A stretch of DNA of 64,000 nucleotides. Source: Thereva unica (lineage: Eukaryota > Arthropoda > Insecta > Diptera > Therevidae). The position numbers and the translations under genes were made by a program. This document shows positions 60,348 to 64,000 of this stretch, piece after piece. The notes under the pieces were generated by a model. That model worked only from the letters and a program-made list of their open reading frames with translations, had not been told where the DNA came from and did not search any database. The stretch is from the NCBI GenBank assembly GCA_949987705.1, contig OX465284.1, positions 118,463,052 to 118,527,051 of the forward strand, given 5' to 3'. The first letter of the stretch is position 1; each line of letters opens with the position of its first letter.

Positions 60348-60728
60348 GCCGACATCACAGGGCGCCTACAAGTCTTCATCAACAGATGCCTGCGTCGTAT
60401 CCTAAAAATCCGCTGGCAAGATAGAATTTCAAACGAAGAACTATGGCGCCGTGCCGGCCAAGAAAGGATAGACGACCAAATCAGGCGAAGGAAATGGAAT
60501 TGGGTTGGCCACACCTTGCGACGCGAAAACGAAAATCTAGCCAAACAGGCCCTTTACTGGAATCCGCAAGGATCCCGTCGAGTAGGACGACCTAGAACAA
60601 CGTGGAGGAGAACCCTACTAGCAGAAGCCGCAACAACTGGGAGATCCTGGTCGGAGCTGAGAGCTGTCGCGCAAAACAGAGTCCGCTGGAGGGCAACTGT
60701 TTCCGCCCTATGTCCCATGAGGGATTAA
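60348..60728 (+). pseudogene. LINE polyprotein C-terminus
   Basis: About 126 residues on the plus strand: CLRRILKIRWQDRISNEEL, then RRRKWNWVGHTLRRE, GSRRVGRPRTTWRRTL and RWRATVSALCPMRD, ending in TAA. This is the region after the RT in many LINEs. It is open to its natural stop, so decay is limited. Confidence 0.8.
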
Positions 60729-60769
60729 AGGAGCGCAATGAATGAATGAAAAAACCTGCGTGGCATATA

Positions 60770-61317
60770 CTTAAGTAAATAAAATTAGTGTAATCAATAA
60801 CGTTGTCAAAAAAGAATCCTTTGATTACCCCTAAAAAGTTAGAAAAAAAGGTTGTAGAAAGGTATTTGAGATTTCTATGAAAATAAGCTCCGGCAAATAA
60901 ATGAATATTATTACATAATTAAAAATATATTTGGTATTCGTTTAAGTTCATCACAAATTAATTTTGAATTTATTTGTATTAGCAAGGCGTTTTTAGGTTT
61001 AAAGGTCAACACCCCAAACTAAATCAAATGCGTTGGAAATATGGATACTTTTTCCAGGCCTCCAAACTCGGTAAGTGAAAAATGCCTTGCCGTAATAAAA
61101 TTGCGCTAAGCATTTTTGAAAACATTTCTTATCTATTTATTTTTTAGGTAATACTGGACTAAACACGAGGGCGAATAAAGCAAATTTAGCAATTTGATTC
61201 CTCGAAACAAAATTTTATAAAATTATATGCATAACAAAGGCCAAGAGTTTACTACAAATGAGTAGTACAACATAACTGTTATCAATTAATGAACACATCT
61301 TACGTGGATACTACCAT
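60770..61317. other. Intergenic, 3' side of the THAP gene
   Basis: AT-rich non-coding DNA between the LINE and the THAP gene stop codon. Nothing further is recognised. Confidence 0.45.
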
Positions 61318-62003
61318 TTACTGATCCAAGTCTTGCATTCCCCTTAGATAATCTTCAATTCCCTTTTTCAGGGCCGCTTGCATTGCATAAGTAGTTTCTA
61401 TATAGACATCCTGATCTGTAATTTCTTCAAGTTGAGTGGCAATAAATTTCCCAAAAGCTTCTTCTTTAGTTAAAGAGCGTTTGTTCATCGCCTTTAAATT
61501 TACCGCGAACTTCAATGCATCCCTAGCTTCTCTTAAAAGTCCTGTTTTTTTATCAACTTTTGGGGGCTTTGGCTGAAGAATACAAAGATTATATTTAATA
61601 ACAGCGAATTAGAACAAAATGACGCCCCACCGGCACATGATGTCGCACAGGCAATGCGGTTGTTTTCAACCTGGCGCGATGTTGTGATATCGTAAATTCG
61701 TCTGAATCGAAATGCCTTGAACATATTTTCGGATATTTAACTTTCTGGACATAATCAATTGATAAGTTAAGAGACTTGCACCATTTTTCGTATTGAGTTG
61801 TGCTTCCTGGAAACCTAAAAATAAAATAGACATCTCAATTCCCGGCATAGAAATGATTAATAAAACATTTACCCAAACATGCGGATTTTGGTATTAGGAT
61901 AAGATGGATCGACAGAATCGTCAGTAATTTCACAGCCAGGAACAATACATTTTAATCTTTTTTGAATGGCAGATCTGTTATGTGGATCTACGTCAGTTTC
62001 CAT
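61318..62003 (-). CDS. THAP-domain zinc-finger protein (3 exons)
   Basis: Exons are 61873-62003, 61631-61814 and 61318-61572, giving 189 aa with consistent phases. Residues 19-100 form a THAP-type C2CH zinc finger: C19-x4-C24, then C75-x2-H78, with the conserved Trp in EKWCKSLN (W55), Phe after the His (SRHF), and TALP near the domain end. THAP domains bind DNA in a zinc-dependent way, and P-element transposase carries one. The C-terminal ~85 residues contain FGKFIATQLEEITDQD and a following helical stretch, resembling the short BESS-like protein-interaction motif found at the ends of many insect DNA-binding proteins (my inference). This suggests a small nuclear DNA-binding regulator; targets cannot be told. 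The second donor is GTGGGG; reading on instead gives a stop after about 11 codons. It lies 750 bp downstream of seipin on the same strand. Confidence 0.88.
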
Positions 62004-62749
62004 TTTTCTAATCAAATTATTTTAAGATAACCTCACTTCTTCCACTTACAAAAGAGAAATTGGGCTTTAACAACCCAATACAACACAAGTAATTAAAACT
62101 TCAGACGATATACTTTCTCTGTAAATAGGAATTGTTTTCATAGCCTGCAGCAAGTAGAGCGAAAAATCGGAAGTTCTAACTTGAGGTACGTCAAATCCTC
62201 CATTGCTTGAGTCGTTTGAACTATGGATAACGTCAAATTTATGCCGCCATTAAAATAAAATTAGTGCTGCATCATAACAAACTACGTAAAACCATAGAAT
62301 ATTTTTTAACGGCTTCAAAGATGACACACAGCAGATCATTTATTAAAAATCAAAAATAAAGCATTTTGACTCCCACTCTGAAATAATTCAGTAAAAATCT
62401 CATAATTAACCTTATGTTCTGCGTACTGCACCTCGCGCCATCTTACTGGAAATTCTGTCAAACACAATTTAGTTTAAATGGAGGCTTGTACATGCATGTA
62501 ATGAGCCATTTCTTTTATTTTATAAACTATGGAACTTTCGAATAACATTAAAATAAGATTTTATAAAAATTAGCGGCCTACTTCGCATTGTCGCTTTACC
62601 TCTCGTTATCAGAAAACTAAATCACTAGGCCTGACCGATTCTTCGGTATATCTTCTTATAATTGGAAAAATCATTGTAAACATTTAATTAAAATTGCTTA
62701 ATCTCGAAGTAAAATTTGTTAAAACGATGAGGCAGAAACTTAAAATCCA
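62004..62749. other. Spacer between seipin and the THAP gene
   Basis: About 750 bp holding the seipin 3' UTR and the presumed THAP promoter. Both genes are on the minus strand. No motif of note. Confidence 0.45.
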
Positions 62750-63979
62750 TTAATAAATATCACGATATTCAGTCTGAGCGAATTTTCTCGATTTTAAACC
62801 CGCTTCACCTTCTATACCACTGGCCCCACTAAGATCTTCGATATCTTCGGATTTACTAGATTTCTCTTCCAATATGCTTAAATCATCATCGTCCAGAAGA
62901 TTGTTGCTGTCGTCGACGGTCGTGGACAGATCTGATTTAGTTATTTGCATCTGACGATATTTTTCTCGAGCTTCATGTATCCAAGCAGTATCTGACCAGT
63001 GATACCAACTAAGTATAAATACAATTAAGATGAAGAAAAGATTTGTGCTGATCCCTGCGAATGAAATTTGTTAATATTCAAGTTAAAATGATTCTAATTG
63101 TAAGATACCAATGACAGCGGACAGTATTGGCCAATGAAACATTATGTATCTCAGCCCGGCAAAATCAGCAGTGATGTGCAGGGACACGGAATAGAACTGA
63201 ATTTGTTGAGATTGAATTTCGACGTAAACATCTGTTACAGGATGCTGCTGCTGTTCCTCATAGCTTGCAAAGAGTTCTACTGGGATCAATTGATGTTCTT
63301 CGCGAAAACCAAAAACTAATAAAGGGCTTAGGACTAAATTGGAAATGATTCGGACCAACGGTGATTTATAACGTAGCATTGTTGATCGGCAGGAATGACC
63401 TCGAAGCAACGACTCATGGTCCTTCATATTGGCACACACCATAAACATGCCTTAAATAAATTGATTAATCCCTGTTTGAAAGTGATTAATAAACTTACCA
63501 AGATCCTGATTCTGCTGTGATTCGGGCATATCAATGTTTACCAAAACTTTGTATGCCTGCCCAACCATTAAAAGCTGCTGTTTTTTTGTTAAGGACACAT
63601 GAGCATGTGGGAACGAGCACGGCCCAGTCCTTTCCAGACATGCCCTAGAAAGGTTGCGTTTAGAAAGTTTTGCATTTATCAAAAATATTCGTATTTACTC
63701 AAATTGCATGTACACGGGACGTGTGTGAGCTATTGCCGGCATATATGCGTAATAAAAAGCAACATACATAAATACTGCACTCCATATTATAATTGCGACA
63801 GCAAAACTGATTATGCACAGTCGGAGAATAACGTCTCTGATATTTATAACTCCTTCTTTTGTCCTTGCTTTGTAATGTTCGAATAATGAAAATCCATAGT
63901 CTACTGCCGGGCCTACTATGTGCTTCCTGTATATCCCAAAGGGGTCCAGAACTCCTATTATAATATCAGATATTCCCAT
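62750..63979 (-). CDS. Seipin: Seipin (BSCL2 family), lipid-droplet biogenesis protein (4 exons)
   Basis: Exons are 63699-63979, 63499-63644, 63109-63450 and 62750-63054, about 357 aa, all GT-AG with matching phases. An N-terminal membrane helix lies near residues 50-80 (RLCIISFAVAIIIWSAVF). The conserved lumenal domain follows: TGPCSFPHAHVSLTKK, GQAYKVLVNIDMPES, NQDLGMFMVC, a LLVFGFREEHQLIPVELF segment and FAGLRYIMFHWP. A second helix is near 259-276 (NLFFILIVFILSWYHW) and an acidic, serine-rich cytosolic tail ends the protein. Seipin forms ring-shaped oligomers in the ER at ER-lipid droplet contacts and governs droplet formation; human BSCL2 loss causes lipodystrophy. The ATG at 63979 is 21 bases from the window edge and the frame is still open upstream, so a longer N-terminus cannot be excluded. 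Confidence 0.95.
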
Positions 63980-64000
63980 GATTGACAGTGGTGCACAAGG

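Larger units (their letters stand above)
59918..60760 (+). mobile_element. 5'-inverted (twin-primed) LINE copy
   Basis: The 3' part is on the plus strand. From about 60348 it reads ITGRLQVFINRCLRRILKIR, then WVGHTLRRE, GRPRTTWRRTL and a stop after ALCPMRD at 60728, followed by GGGATTAAAGGAG and an (ATGA)n tail to about 60760. The RT part lies inverted just before it. On the minus strand from about 60335 to 59918 it reads GGIQWGL, LKDLDYADDICLLAHRHQDL with the RT catalytic YADD, and ends at NSNVKAVLL. In intact LINEs of this type the two parts adjoin with about a dozen residues between, so one inversion with a small loss explains the structure. The copy is truncated and dead. Confidence 0.82.

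Noticed and set aside
1..64000. CRISPR arrays, operons, bacterial-type systems
   Set aside because: The sequence is clearly animal nuclear DNA with spliced genes; no regularly spaced repeats of that type occur.

Overview
The window reads as euchromatic DNA of a higher fly (Diptera, Brachycera). The clearest marker is an ortholog of the Drosophila eye-colour gene white, complete with a long first intron. Introns are short (about 50-80 bp) apart from a few long ones, splice sites are GT-AG, and the transposon families are those of insects. The White protein is close to, but clearly different from, what I know of Drosophila White, so I infer a schizophoran fly that is probably not a close relative of D. 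melanogaster. I cannot name the species.

Four cellular protein-coding genes can be assembled exon by exon with consistent reading phase. (1) white, minus strand, 1884-6340, seven coding exons, 675 aa. (2) A TMEM120 ortholog, plus strand, 24390-26309, eight exons, about 375 aa. (3) A small THAP zinc-finger gene, minus strand, 61318-62003, three exons, 189 aa. (4) seipin, minus strand, 62750-63979, four exons, about 357 aa. From memory, white, the TMEM120 gene (CG32795) and Seipin are all near the tip of the Drosophila X, so this may be conserved linkage of Muller element A, expanded by transposons.

Most of the rest is non-coding and mobile DNA. Two LTR retrotransposons look intact and young: a Ty3/gypsy element (13354-17907, 182-bp LTRs, target duplication GTTAT) and a BEL/Pao element (37658-45138, 811-bp LTRs, target duplication CAGGC). 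In both I see no difference between the two LTRs and one uninterrupted polyprotein frame. The BEL element sits inside an older LINE. Other repeats are a 378-bp internally deleted LINE derivative with a 13-bp target duplication, a LINE with a 5' inversion (twin-priming type), further LINE remnants, a pogo/Tigger transposase fragment, three hAT-type non-autonomous elements, a PIF/Harbinger-type MITE, another MITE of uncertain class, a 42-bp perfect palindrome and an A5C-type simple repeat flanked by an 80-bp duplication.

I found no convincing new multi-gene system. The most informative observations are the tandem hairpin units inside a hAT element, the SINE-like LINE deletion derivative, the twin-primed LINE, the extra C-terminal region of the BEL polyprotein and the gene linkage. 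Long stretches (roughly 19.3-23.0 kb, 27.5-31.0 kb, 31.9-37.0 kb and 45.6-59.8 kb) hold no gene that I can recognise.
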